Notes: generated from the letters alone by a model not told the origin. A DNA stretch of 64,000 nt from Rachycentron canadum (GCA_038496675.1 CM076668.1:4784407-4848406); one strand, 5' to 3'. Shown: positions 21,601 through 47,089, counted from the stretch's first letter. Program-made: numbers and translations.

Positions 21601-22165
21601 GGGCTGGTGCTTCAACACAAACTGACAGAAGACACAAACAGTGGGTCACAAGCACTGATCCTGAACTCCACCCAGACTGAGCAGGGAGCAGCGCCTCACC
21701 TCCATGTGACCAAACGTCTGCACGAGCGGGATGACCTCCATGGACTTAGACCTGGCAAACTCCTGCATAGATAATATTTCCTGTGGGCTGAAAACACAGT
21801 AATCAGACTTTATGACACACCACATGTGACCATAAAATGTGATCTCTGTCCCTCGCAGGATCATAACTGTATTAAAGCCGTACCTGTACGCAGACTGCTC
21901 TGTGGCCTGCAGCAGCTGCAGCTCCCCCTCATAAGGAAACATGTCCTCATACTCCACCAGCAGACCATCAGCTCCCAGCTCAGAGAACAGCTCGATCAGC
22001 TGAGGAGACCGACACGTGGGTGGACAGAAAACAGCAAGTGCAGCAGTGTCTCAGGTGTAAATGTTCTGCAGGTCTTACTTTGTGGAGGTAGTCTGGCCTG
22101 GGAGGGGCACCTTTCAGATCCAGGTGAACCAGCTTCCGTCCTTTAGGCCACGGCGGACGGTTCAT
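18630..22165 (-). CDS. hexd: hexosaminidase D (GH20 family)
   Basis: Nucleocytoplasmic beta-N-acetylhexosaminidase/galactosaminidase of glycoside hydrolase family 20. Eleven exons join in frame: 22079-22165, 21884-21999, 21700-21787, 21457-21621, 21198-21381, 20585-20656, 20310-20508, 19767-19928, 19577-19684, 19157-19246 and 18630-18801 (1443 nt, 480 residues; human 486). The start is at 22165 and no signal peptide is present, in keeping with the non-lysosomal member of the family. VHLDLKGAPP opens the barrel, EVIPLVQTFGHME follows, and the catalytic Asp-Glu pair sits at D151-E152 in HIGADE. WDDM, the ELWAAS.FKG block and HVQWL complete the family pattern. The C-terminal GWFSPYQRHRR region matches human GWFSPYHRQRK. 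Exon 10 is joined at GT/GTGAGC, which alone preserves the frame. Very secure. Confidence 0.95.
18838..18900. repeat. minisatellite in last hexd intron
   Basis: Tandem copies of a roughly 18-base unit (GTGAGAGAGTGACAWAGT-like) a few dozen bases upstream of the last hexd exon. Confidence 0.85.
20095..20215. repeat. minisatellite of TTTACYTGTGTGT-like units
   Basis: Degenerate tandem units of 12-16 bases built on 'acctgtgtgttt / acttgtgtgt' in the hexd intron between exons 7 and 8. Confidence 0.75.
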
Positions 22166-22877
22166 TTTGTCTCACTGTGGACACAGACAGCAGCAGGTAC
22201 AGGTGTGTCTCTCCAGGTCAGTCCGGGCTGTCAGGGAGCACTGGGCTTGGGATGAGGCTGCTGCTCCTTCTTCTTCGTTTTAACGGGGAATTGCAACCAG
22301 GCAGAGCTTCAGCACCATCTACTGCTGATTTATATGATCTTGTTAATAGTTCACTTTCAAATAATCAGTCACAGACTTCTTTAGCTTCGATTGTTTTGAG
22401 AGCCACTACTTTAGTCAATTTAATCCTTACAATCCCACAATCCTCAATGAGCGTCTTTTATTTGCGTATTCAGATAAAAACGCACGTCCTCCACAGATTA
22501 CACACATCACTGTTTCCATTTTCTGTTGATTTTTTATCTGCCAAGCAAAGAGTCTTTCTGTCGCCTCCAGTTGTTTCAACGGACATAAACAGAGTAGGTG
22601 GTCGATGAGTTGAGTCTGAGCGGCCTGAACAATGGATGGAAGAGCGCACGATACCCGCTCCGCGTTCAAAAGAATAAGGTCTGCGTTGTTGGCGAACTCG
22701 GCCGGTCCAATGAAAACGTCGCTTTCTTTTCCGGAGAGCCAATCAGCCTGCCTTACGTCATGAACCAGGAAGTGGAGAGCCCCAGGTGACTGTAGGACCG
22801 ATGAACGGTGCAGTGGGAGAACAGCTGTGGGTGAATTTTACTGTGTAAATGAGACGGAGCAGAAGCTCTGGTTCAAG
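22166..22877. promoter_or_regulatory. hexd/ogfod3 head-to-head promoter
   Basis: The 712 bases between two divergent start codons. Visible elements are clustered at 22707-22775: CCAAT boxes at 22707-22711 and 22739-22743, a TTACGTCA cAMP-response-like site at 22753-22760, and an ETS-like AGGAAGTG just after. No TATA box is seen. This arrangement is usual for bidirectional promoters of broadly expressed genes. Exact transcription starts are not deducible. Confidence 0.6.
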
Positions 22878-37499
<14,622 letters not shown>

Positions 37500-38040
37500 G
37501 GCACCCTGGGTGATGGCGCTGCCCTCTGAGTTAGACAAACCCTGTGAGGAAGTGGAAGGACAATGAGGAAGGACACAGTGAGGTTTTGCATAAAGGTTTC
37601 ACTGTGGTCTGTTTTCAGACTCTGTGCCTGTCTCTCCTCTGTCAGCTCTCACTGCATCGTCCTGATCTCTGCTCTGCGGTCTGTTTGGTTCCTTCTCCAT
37701 CATTAAGGGACTTGAGCTGAAATAGTTTCTGGGCTGAAAAAGGTTTCAGAGAGACTGAAGAGGGATTGAGGGTTTCTCATTTGAAGCACAGATATAGATA
37801 ATTTGAATCAGTCTTTCATCGTACTCACCCACCTCTGACCCTGGAGGTGTTTTCTTCCAAGAAGAAGCCTTTTCTCTCACAGACTGCTCCATGTAATACA
37901 TTAACATCTCCTCCAATATGGTGGATTGAACAGTGCAAATGAAACACTGACTTTTCCTGAAGGCCTTCTCTCTTTTCTTCTTTTTTTTTCTGCAGAAAAT
38001 ATAATAATTAATGGTTTCAGTGTCCATACTAATTAAATGA

Positions 38041-38046
38041 AATAAA
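38041..38046 (+). terminator. candidate poly(A) signal of ogfod3
   Basis: AATAAA about 540 bases after the ogfod3 stop codon in otherwise non-coding DNA. Confidence 0.5.
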
Positions 38047-38049
38047 ATA

Positions 38050-39850
38050 TTTCTGTTTATACGCATATTACTGAGTCTGATGGACACTCAGGCCTGAATC
38101 TGCCTCTTGTTTTCCATACAGTATCTTCTTCACGTGTGAACAGTTTACTTGTTAAACCTTGGTGGAAGTTTCTGACTCTGATCCTGTTGTACATCACGGG
38201 CTCAGGTGTGATTAAACTTGAGTAATTGTTTGGCTCCATTGATCACAGCCTGTTTGACTCCTTAATTAAATGTTTAAGCCTGGAGACTAAACTGATCTGT
38301 TCTGATGTTATTTGCTGTGGCTCTTTGCTGCTCTACGTTTTTTGGGAACATTTTGTTCACAGAGGCTCCTCCATCATGACAAATGACTTAAAACACCAGC
38401 AGCTATTTCCATTTCAGACCAGACCAATGTTTGTCCAACAAGATCACACATACTTTACATACAGATCATGCTGCTGACTTCAGTGGACTAAGGCACGTGT
38501 TTGTCAGCCTTTTGAAACCTGCTGGAATGAGCCATCACATCACGTCTGCATCGGTCTGTTAGACCTGGACCCTAACTCTCTCCTGAGGGAAACATCACAT
38601 CCAACAGACCTGGACCTCATCCTGAATCCTGAGGGAAACGCCTACATTTTACCAACCAGGTATGATATACAGTGTTTTTACTGTTTACTGTTTTTACTCA
38701 GTTGGAAAGTGGGAACAGTGCGACTCCACTGAAAGATGCTAAAACACTGTTGATCGCAGGTAACAGTTTATAATAATGAAGTTCAACAGTTTGGTAACTG
38801 ACAAAAAGATCAGTGAGGTACAGGTAATGAGTAGGACACATACGTCACCTGAAACACACTGACAACTAACAACAACAGGATCCTCAGGTAAGGAAGCAGA
38901 AACATCAATGGAGCAGCAGACTTCAGACCCTGTTAGTTATTGAGGAAGCGTCTGTTCAGATCTGACTGTGTCTCTGGTCTTCAGTGACGGGGACTGACAG
39001 ACGCCGTGCTCATCAGTAATCCTGAAATACCGAGCAGACTCTTCTGAAGAGACAGCTGAAGCTAACGTGCTACTTAAAATTAGCTAAAATTAGCTCCACA
39101 GGTTGGTCTCTGGCTGACGGACCAGTGTTTCCAGCTAAACCTGGTGAAACCTGTTGAGGAAAACATACCTGAATGAATATTAATGATATTATTAGTAATA
39201 ACTAATATTGTTCCTTTGCCTTGTGTACAAGGAGGGAATGTGACTAAGATCAGACCTTTAATTAAAAGTGCAACAATTAAGTTTATTATTGCATTGCTTG
39301 AAATTAATGATCCAATGAAACTGAAGTTAATGTGCTGACTTACTCATCACATTAACTTCATTTACTCTTCAAACACTTCAGGCTATGAAATGATGATAAT
39401 GGTGATGATGACAATGGTGATGTCTCTGTGCAGACAGTGATCACCATGATCATCCTCTACCCTCACTCTGTCCTGACAGGGTGAGGGGGGCAGAAGCTAC
39501 AGCAGTGGTCAATATTTAATGAGAGACAGAGTAGAAGAGCATCCTTCATCCTTCCTCTTCAACCTTCATCCTTCCAGTGCTTCCAGTGCCAGGACCTGGG
39601 CTAGTAAAGAAGAGACTCACTGTCTCCTCTGAGGGTGAGACCATATAAATACATGTTATGATGAAGCTCCAACCCGCAGCATCATCATCATCCTCGTTCA
39701 GATACGTGTAAACTTAGAGGAGGTTGAAGCTGTAGCTCCTCAGAGCTAAAGTTTGGTCATAAATCTCTTGTCTTGGTTGACGCTTGAACAGACCAGCTGA
39801 TAAGAAGATGAGAGCAGCAACAGTCATGTGATTGTTTCACTCTCATTTGC
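38050..39850. other. intergenic DNA between ogfod3 and uts2r
   Basis: No exon or RNA gene could be supported. A short direct repeat of the kind 'gacctggaccyyatcctgaatcctgagggaaac' occurs at 38560-38640. Both flanking genes end here (tail-to-tail), so 3' UTR sequence is expected. Confidence 0.5.
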
Positions 39851-40395
39851 AGGGTGAGGATAAGGAGGATAAAGAGGTGCAGGAGGAGGAGATGAAGGAG
39901 GAGGGTGAGGCAGAAGAGGAGTTCAGAAGGATCAGGGTGAGGAGGTGAAGGATGAAGAGGTTAAAAAGGACAAAGCTCTCAAGAGGTGGAGGAGGATGAG
40001 GAGGTTAAGAAGGAGAAGGGGGAGATGCAGGAAGATAAGAAGGTGACGGGATGAAAATAAAGAGGTGAAGGAAGAGGATGAGGAGGTGCAGGGAGATGAA
40101 GAGGTAAAGGAGGATGTAGAGTTGCAAGGGGAGGAGGATGAAGAGGAAGAAGAGGTGCAGGAGGATGAGGAGGTGAAGGAAAAGAATGAGGAGGTGCTCG
40201 GGGATGAAGATGTGAAGGAGGAGGTGAAGGAGGAGGATGAGGAGGATGAGGAAGAGCTAAAGGAGAAAGAAGAGGTGCAGGAGGATGAAGAGGTGAAGGA
40301 GGATGAGGAGGTGAGGGGGATGAAGAGGTGAAGGAAGAGGGTTAGGAGGTGCAGGAGGATGAGGAGGTGCAGGAGGATGAGGAGGTGCCTGGCTC
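39850..40395 (+). repeat. polypurine minisatellite (GAGGAGGTGAAGGAGGAT-type)
   Basis: Tandem, imperfect 15-18 base units of GAGGATGAGGAGGTGCAGGA type over about 540 bases. The plus strand contains an 88-codon open frame of Glu, Asp, Lys and Val (40065-40331), but frames break repeatedly across the tract and no splice or start context supports a gene. It ends about 80 bases from the uts2r stop, so on the uts2r strand it may be a pyrimidine-rich 3' UTR. Confidence 0.9.
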
Positions 40396-40471
40396 ACTGA
40401 TGTAGCAGCAGATTAAGTTGCTCTCACCTGTTGCAGCTCTGAAGCGACCTCTTCTCCACGTGACTCACGCG

Positions 40472-41530
40472 TCACTTCCGGGTCTCCATGACCAGGGTCT
40501 CGGAGGTGAACTCCAGCTGGTTGCTGGAGGACCTGCCCCAGGAGTAGAGGCTGGGGGGCCGCTTCTTGAAGGAGGACGTGTACCTGTAGCAGCTGCGGTG
40601 CCGGTTCTTCAGGTACTCCCTGTAGTTCTTGGTGAGCAGCGTGTACAGGAAGGGGTTAATGCAGCTGTTGCTGTAGGTGAGACTCGCCACCAGGTAGTTG
40701 ATGCAGGTGTGTGTCTGCGAGGCCAAGCTCAGCGGCTTGGTGTGGTACAGAGGCAGCAGCTGCCAGATCCAGAAGGGCAGGAAACAGGCCCAGAAGACCA
40801 GCACGATGGTGAAGATCATCATCAGCACCCTCTGCTTCGGAGTCCGCCGGCCGCCGCCGCTGAGCACGCGGCTGCGCTGGGACTCCAGGTAGGTGCGGGC
40901 CAACCTGACGTACAGGTACCCGATGACCAGCCCCGGGGCCATGATGCTGGTGCCGAACAAGACCGTCACATACACTTTATAAGCCAGAGGTGCCCAGGTG
41001 GGCGCGCACATCCTCTTCACGCCCCCCTGCGGTGTGGTCTTGGTGGTCTGGGCGACCATCACCATCATGGGCACAGTGAGGACCAGAGACAGCAGCCACA
41101 CGCCCCACGCCAGAGCTTTGCGGTAACTCTTGGAGCGCCTCACCGTGTCCAGCGGCTTGGTCACGGCCAGGTATCGCTCCGTGCACATGACGGTGAGGGT
41201 GAAGATGCTGGCGTGCATGGTCAGGAGGTCCAGGCTGAGCAGGATGCGGCAGCCCACGTCCCCGAAGTACCAGTCCTTCAGGAAGTAGGTGGACACCACG
41301 AAGGGGATGGTGGAGAGGTAGAGCAGGTCCGCCAGAGCCAGGTTGATGATGGAGATGTACATGGAGGTGGCGAAGCGGATCGAGTGGCACATCACCACCA
41401 GCGTGTACACGTTCCCCGACACCCCGATGATGTAGACCACGGAGAGGAGCGTCCCGAAAGTGGAGGTGATGACCAGCTCGTGGTCCACGGTCCCGGTCCC
41501 GACCCGGGCCAGACCGGAGGACTTGTTCAT
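40472..41530 (-). CDS. uts2r: urotensin II receptor (class A GPCR)
   Basis: Plasma-membrane G-protein-coupled receptor for urotensin II and urotensin-related peptides, coupling through Gq to calcium signalling and vasoconstriction in mammals. It is intronless, 352 residues (human 389). Family landmarks are in place: N-glycosylation site at N2, GN in TM1 (N40), LALAD in TM2 (D68), the ligand-contact Asp at D101, disulphide cysteines C94 and C175, ERY (118-120) in place of DRY, FWACFLPFW in TM6 (W247, P252) and NPFLY (292-296) in TM7. The stretches GNVYTLVVMC, SMYISIINLALADLLYLS, TMHASIFTLT and FWACFLPFW are nearly identical to human UTS2R. The tail after TM7 is short, basic and Ser-rich with possible palmitoylation at C314. 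GC content is much higher than in the neighbours. Teleosts have several uts2r paralogues; I cannot say which one this is. Confidence 0.94.
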   Translation of the reverse strand: MNKSSGLARVGTGTVDHELVITSTFGTLLSVVYIIGVSGNVYTLVVMCHSIRFATSMYISIINLALADLLYLSTIPFVVSTYFLKDWYFGDVGCRILLSLDLLTMHASIFTLTVMCTERYLAVTKPLDTVRRSKSYRKALAWGVWLLSLVLTVPMMVMVAQTTKTTPQGGVKRMCAPTWAPLAYKVYVTVLFGTSIMAPGLVIGYLYVRLARTYLESQRSRVLSGGGRRTPKQRVLMMIFTIVLVFWACFLPFWIWQLLPLYHTKPLSLASQTHTCINYLVASLTYSNSCINPFLYTLLTKNYREYLKNRHRSCYRYTSSFKKRPPSLYSWGRSSSNQLEFTSETLVMETRK

Positions 41531-41640
41531 CGCTGACCCCGGTGAGCTCTCCCGCTGTGTTTCTCCGGCTCCGCGCGGCTGCAGAAGTTTGGAGAGAAGA
41601 GCACCGGCTCAGCGCGAGCCCCCCCCCACCCCCCCTCCTC

Positions 41641-41658
41641 TGACGTCACCACGGCAAC
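41641..41658 (-). promoter_or_regulatory. overlapping CRE and RFX X-box upstream of uts2r
   Basis: A perfect cAMP-response element TGACGTCA lies at 41641-41648. Overlapping it at 41645-41658 is GTCACC-AC-GGCAAC, which fits the RFX X-box consensus GTNRCC-N(0-3)-RGYAAC without mismatch. In uts2r orientation the X-box comes first and the CRE follows, about 110-130 bases above the ATG, next to a C-rich stretch. Binding is inferred only. Confidence 0.6.
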
Positions 41659-41749
41659 ACACCGAGGATGTGAAATGTGAAAACACTCAAACACCGATGA
41701 GACACTGCTCATCAATCAGTGTAGGAAAGGAGAGAGGAAAGGATGCCTC

Positions 41750-42777
41750 ATAGGACAAGTGGTTTATTAAAATGAATCACAGTCAGTTCATAAATACTGT
41801 GTGATGCGTTCACGTGCCGTCTGATTATCATGTTAATGTACAGACCAGTGATGTAAAAGTTCCCCTGAAGTGACTGAAGTAGATTAAACTAACATTCATT
41901 CATACTTCAGATTAGCTGATCTTTATCTTCCGGGCACAAATGAAACAGCTGCTGGATCCAGGTCATATGTTCTCATTTCAAACATACTCATTAATATTAA
42001 TGAACCTTTCTCCTTGTTCCGTGAATGAGGCAGAGATCTCTGCTCGTTCTCTCACTGACAGAGTGAGCATCAGTCACAGCAGCAGGAGCCAGGAATACAA
42101 CAGTCATGAGTTTGTTCCTGGTGGGAGGTGAGACAGGTGACAGCTCCACCTATGGCCCAACGATTGTAGCTTGTTCGAATCCCAGAGTAATGACTCAGTC
42201 AGATGCCACTGAAGCTCTGGTCCAGAATAAACCTGCACTGTAAAGATTTGCATCACAGGAACATCTGTGCTTTTGTGTTGTAAAGCAGATTGTGGGAAAA
42301 ATGTCTGACTGCTCCTCTGTGTGCTGTTGTGTCCCTGTCCTTCAAGCTGTCTGTCAAGATCTGATTTACTGTGTTGTAATGTACAAAATGTAACAGATGG
42401 TGGTGGATGGACCAGGTAGACAGGAAGACATGCAGCCATAAAACTGTGTTTTATCTCAGGTTTAACTTCTCGATCGATGACCCCCTGTAAATCAGACACA
42501 CAGGCCTCATCAGTGTTCGCTCCTCGGCCTCCCTGTATGTGAATGTATTTGGGTTGCATTTGTTATTTGTACATTGTTTAAATTGTACTATTGTTTTGAA
42601 GGCTGAAGGTTATTAAATCCTGTTGGGCAGCTCTGTTGTGAGTCATTGACAACGGCAGCATGGATATTGTTTCTGAGGCACTGACAGTTAATGCTGGTTA
42701 CAATCAGAGGCTGGATATAAACGTGGACGTTGACTCTGGGTCTGTAAAGTGATTCCAGTGCTGAAGAGTCTTAGATC
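41750..42777. other. uts2r upstream intergenic DNA
   Basis: No gene, RNA or clear repeat recognised. Open frames here are short and without homology that I know. Confidence 0.45.
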
Positions 42778-43105
42778 ATCAGGGGCGTCTCCACTGGTTG
42801 TAAAAAGAAGTCAGATTGTATTGAAGTCTATGGGAAATTGTCCCTACTTCTCACCTGATTTATTAGCTCAGTAAACATTTTCCTAATGAGTTTATGGTCT
42901 CAGTCTCTAGTTTCAAGTCTTCAATACAACATGATGTTCATTTTTTAAATGATGGAACCTGCCTGACAATAAGGATAGTATCAGATAGAGTACAGAGCAG
43001 GTCAGATCACTCCTCCTCAGCTCCACCTTCTCTTCCAAATATTTTTTCTGGTTTCAAAAACCAACACGTGACTAAGTTACAAACTGGAGGGTTCGAAACA
43101 ACAGA
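42778..43105 (-). mobile_element. dispersed ~450-bp element, copy C (inverted)
   Basis: Reverse complement of copies A, B and D: it begins at the 'aggggcgtctccactggttgt' end and continues through 'gaagtctatgggaaattgtccctacttctcacctgatttatta', 'cctaatgagtttatggtctcagtctctagtttcaagtc' and 'caacatgatgttcatttttt' to the purine/pyrimidine block. One end is missing. Confidence 0.8.
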
Positions 43106-43564
43106 CAGGTTTCAACAGACTCTAATGAGATGTGAACAGTGAGAAAGAAGACACAGAGACTTTCTGTAGTATCCAGCCAATGATGTAATTGTTTTGTTTT
43201 ATTTAACTTTGGTAAAATGTCATTCTACATGCTGTGCATGCTGATGTGTCTGTGGAGCTAACAGACTTAAACTGTGTGTTCATCAGCAGCTAGAAAACTG
43301 CCTGTGCTTCGAGGGAATCATGGTGAAAACTATGGTGATGTTTTCAGAGGACCAGTGTAATGGTTACAACTTGTAAACAGTGGTCATCAAAGGACTGACA
43401 GGTGAGGCGAAATACTAAATACAGACACATACATAAAGATGTAATAAGACCAAGACAAGTCTATAGTGGTCTATGTGGAGGATCTTTGTAAAGGTTGTCC
43501 AAGGATTTTACTGTGGATGCTACTGTTACTGTCATGTGAGGAGTAAATGTTTTGACGTGTTTGT

Positions 43565-43940
43565 CTACACCTATCAGTTATTACATTACGACCACTGAAG
43601 CTGGTTATGGCAGTGACAGTGGCACCTGTCAGTGGTGGATATATCAGGCAGCAGCTGAACATTTAGACCTGAAGTTGATGTGTTGAAGCAGGAAAAATGG
43701 TCAAGTGTGAGGATGTGAGCGACTCTGACAATCCCCAACACTGCAGCTCTGTGGGATGTTCCCATCTGCAGTGGTCAGGACCTACCAGAAGTGGTCCTGG
43801 GTCAGGGAGTTACAGTGGAAGAGCATGGGTGAGAGGAAAGGTTTTATTCTGGAGGTGGGACACCTGGAGTTTACTACTGCGTTTACATGTTGGTCAAACT
43901 CAAGGCTGAATCAAAGATGTGCAAACAGCCCCGGGGCCAT
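43565..43940 (+). mobile_element. Tc1/mariner-like element remnant (copy 3)
   Basis: Shares with copy 2 the opening 'atcagttattacattacgaccactgaa' and the internal 'atttagacctgaagttgatgt...aagcaggaaaaatggtcaagtgtga' and 'aacactgcagctctgtgggatgttccc...cagtggtcaggacctaccagaagtggtc'. It is truncated and has no open transposase frame. Confidence 0.75.
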
Positions 43941-44246
43941 GATGCTACCTCCACATATACAAAGCAGTAGTATTATTATTAGTAATTGTTGTGTTGTGTC
44001 ACAGTTTGCTCTTTCATCTCTTTGAGCCTCAACACATTGTCTTTTAGCCTTGTAGTTGTCATTTCTGTCAGAAAACATTTGTGTAATGTTGAATCCTTCA
44101 ACTTTTCCAGTGTCTGATAAAATATGTTTTTCACAGCAGAGTGGACACAAGGATCAGTTCATCTTTTTTTAATAGGTGTAGAACAAATTGGTTTTAAAAA
44201 TGAAGTCATCATCAGAGCTGAGATGTGACTAACATCTTAACTCTGC

Positions 44247-44515
44247 CACACTTCTCTGGTCTCTCTGATCAGAGCCAATCCCAGCTGACACTGGGTAAGG
44301 GCAGGGTACACCCCAGACCGTCACCAGTCTATCACAGGAGAAACAACCCTTTCTTACAGTACACGGGGGGGAAACCACACAGGCACAGGGAGAACATGGT
44401 TTTCATGGTTTCATGGTTTTCCCTGTGGATTCCCTCAACCCCAGAGCCTTCTCCCTGTGATGTGACAGTGCTAACCACTGCACCACCATGCTGCCCCGAG
44501 AGGAAATTCACACCC
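44247..44515 (-). mobile_element. SINE-like element (inverted)
   Basis: On the minus strand it starts 'ggggcagcatggtggtgcagtggttagcactgtcacatcacagggagaa', a clear tRNA-like A-box region, and ends in the usual 'ggtgtaccctgcccttacccagtgtcagctgggattggctc'. Shortened in the middle. Confidence 0.82.
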
Positions 44516-44639
44516 CGTTTATGGGTTTTATTTCTTCAAGCTGCACAGAGGAGACGCAGCAGTCGCATGAGTCACATCCAAACAGACGAAATTCTTCCTG
44601 ACAAGTGATTTATTCTCATGGTTCTTCGTGAAGTTTCTT

Positions 44640-45090
44640 CTGATGCGTGAGCTTCCAATGCAACAAAACTAAAACAGTCATTAACTCAGGGGGTTATTTC
44701 ACCCCCCCCACAAAAAAATAGACTATAGTCCTGACATAGTCTATTTAGATAGACAAACTGCTCTAAGTTCACTGATGCAGTAAGATCATTAATTATAAGA
44801 CACTTTACACAAAATTTATAAGCAAACTATTATTTTCTCCCAGGGGTTTAAAACTGAGGAGCAATTTTCTACAGAACAGTTTAATCTGCAAAAATCATCA
44901 TTCAAAACCATAGAGGTGGTTTACAGATCAACAACATGATTAAGGTTTCAAATATACATCAGTCCTTTGACAAGAATAACAATAATAATGAATGTTTCAT
45001 GGTCCTTGTCTGGAGGATGTGTCAATCTGGATTTCAGTTATTCTGTTGGGCCTTTGAGGATTGTGATAACGGGTCCAGATGTAGAAGCTG
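44640..45090. other. intergenic DNA, nothing recognised
   Basis: AT-rich non-coding sequence with a short C run at 44701-44708. I see no gene or mobile element. Confidence 0.4.
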
Positions 45091-45094
45091 TAAA

Positions 45095-45345
45095 GGTCCA
45101 GTGATTTATTAAACAAAGAAAAATACAAAGTCTCACTTCAAAGAGAATAACTCCAGGTCAGGAAAACCAATGTCCCAGAAAGTGAAAGCACAAGGAAACA
45201 CTCAGGCAAAGTACAACTGAATATCTGAATATCCACAGACGAACTGACACAGTGGACAGGGAGCACACACACTAGATACACGAGCAGGAGAGGACCATTA
45301 GACACAGGTGATGGGGCAGATCAGGGCTGGACTCTGGGCTAGGGT
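45095..45345. repeat. interspersed repeat fragment
   Basis: Resembles 30820-31080 at its start and contains text I recognise as common in fish genomes ('cgaactgacacagtggacagggagcacacacactagatacacgag', 'cacaggtgatggggcagatcaggg'). Class unclear. Confidence 0.5.
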
Positions 45346-45604
45346 TTATGATTCTGTTTGTAAAGAGAGTGACGGACAAAGAGCAAGAAATGTGTGTGTG
45401 ATGACCACAGAACTTCCTCTGTGCCTTTCTCTGTATAACTAACAAAAGTACAAAAGTATAAAAGTATAACTAACATCAAATATTAATGTAGAGATGAAGT
45501 TCTGTTATTGGGGATTTTGTTGTTGACAGGTTGTTGAGTATTTAATATTGTTTGTATGATTTTCTTCATGTTTCTACTTTAGTGACAAACTCTACCTGTG
45601 AACC

Positions 45605-45875
45605 CTGAGCCCATCCATCCATTATCTATACTGCTTATCCATCAGGGTCATGGGAGGGCTGGAGCCAATCCAGTGGGCGGGGTACAACCAGGACAGCTCA
45701 CCAGTCCATCACAGGGCCACATATGGAGACAAACAACCATTTACACAAACTCAAGTCTACGGGCAATTTAGAGTGGTGGTGCTGCGGGTTCAATTCAGCT
45801 TCCTCCCTCCGTCCACATTAGGTTAATTGGTGACTCTAAATTAGTGAGTGTGTGTTCACTGTACCCAGAGAACAT
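45605..45875 (-). mobile_element. SINE-like element (inverted)
   Basis: Begins on the plus strand with 'catccatccattatctatactgcttatccatcagggtcatgggagggctggagccaatcc', the inverted 3' end of the same SINE body as at 34480-34795, and continues to 'ggtgactctaaatt'. It is rearranged internally. Confidence 0.75.
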
Positions 45876-45879
45876 GCAA

Positions 45880-47085
45880 ACTCACCACCCAGCCCTGAGC
45901 CCTCTGAGATGAATTGCCTCCTTCATACAGGTGCAGTAGGTAACGAATCCTGTGCATAATAAAGCAGCCTGTCTTTAACTTTAACTATTAGAAATGACTC
46001 TCTGTATCATTTCACTCACAAACCGTGCTCCACATCAGGAAGTAAAGAGCTTAAAGTTATTTTCCAAAATGTAAACACAATAATCTTTAATAACCTAAAC
46101 TTACCATGAGGTAATTGTATTTCCAGCCCAGAGGCACTGTGTGAATATGTAAATGTGTTTTCATGCTGTGTTGTAGAGGAGGCTGAAAGCGGCAGATGTT
46201 CTGTGTGAAGACGTCTCCTAGCACAGCTGTATCCCTCTCTGTCTGGGCCGCTGCCTGGTCTGGTACATCGCTGTGATCCAATGGGCCTGACTCACAGAAG
46301 GCAGATGCTGTTTAATTGATTGGGGGCCAATTAACAGACTGATGAGAGTCTGTCATTGAGGGATGTGACCTTCCATCACTCGGTTTCCAGACTCACTGTG
46401 ATTTGCCGTAACACAGCAGATGATGATTGTGTATCATAGAGGTTAACCTCCACATGACTTGATGAAGCAGGTTTACTCCAGCATCTCTGGTGCTTTTATA
46501 ACCACAGGGGCACACAGAGCGCAGACCTCCATCGAAGTCAATGTCAGAGAAAATAAAAAACTCAAATTCAGAGCATGTGATCTGGACCTGCCTCAAAATG
46601 TAATCGGTTCCTCTCCATCTCTCTGAAAATTCAGCACAAATAGGTTCAAAAAGGTTAAAAATCCTGCTGACAAAACAACAGGCACGGGAGAAAACAACCT
46701 GATTGGTGGAGGTGATGAAAACTGCAGCGATAACTCACCTGTGTCCACCAGAGTAAATTCTGCTGGTTGTCCTTTGGAGGCAGTTTAACTGATCTGTCAT
46801 CTCGATTTAATGAGCTAATTATTGCCTCATTAAATCGTGAAAAAAAAAAAAATTATTGTTTTCAGACATGAAGGAGGTCCCTTCATCTTGACAAGCCAAC
46901 CTTTTATATCCTTGTTAGAGAGTTATTCATCTCCTTGTCTCTTTCTTCTTGTTTTTAACAATGTTCTGCTGAAGAAGGAGTTTAAACTCAGAAACTTACA
47001 TTAGATTCACACAGCAATTAAATACAAACAAGGAATTTTGTGGTAAATAAGGTTTGACAGTTTAAACTTCACAACTACCACATTT
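45880..47085. other. intergenic DNA, nothing recognised
   Basis: No gene or clear repeat could be supported on either strand. Short open frames present here have no splice or start context. Confidence 0.4.
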
Positions 47086-47089
47086 ATTC

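Noticed and set aside
40065..40331. 88-codon Glu/Asp/Lys open frame
   Set aside because: Product of the GAGGTGAAGGAGGAT minisatellite. Frames change along the tract and there is no gene context.
39850..40395. CRISPR-like array
   Set aside because: There are no unique spacers between repeats, units vary, and this is a vertebrate genome. It is a minisatellite.
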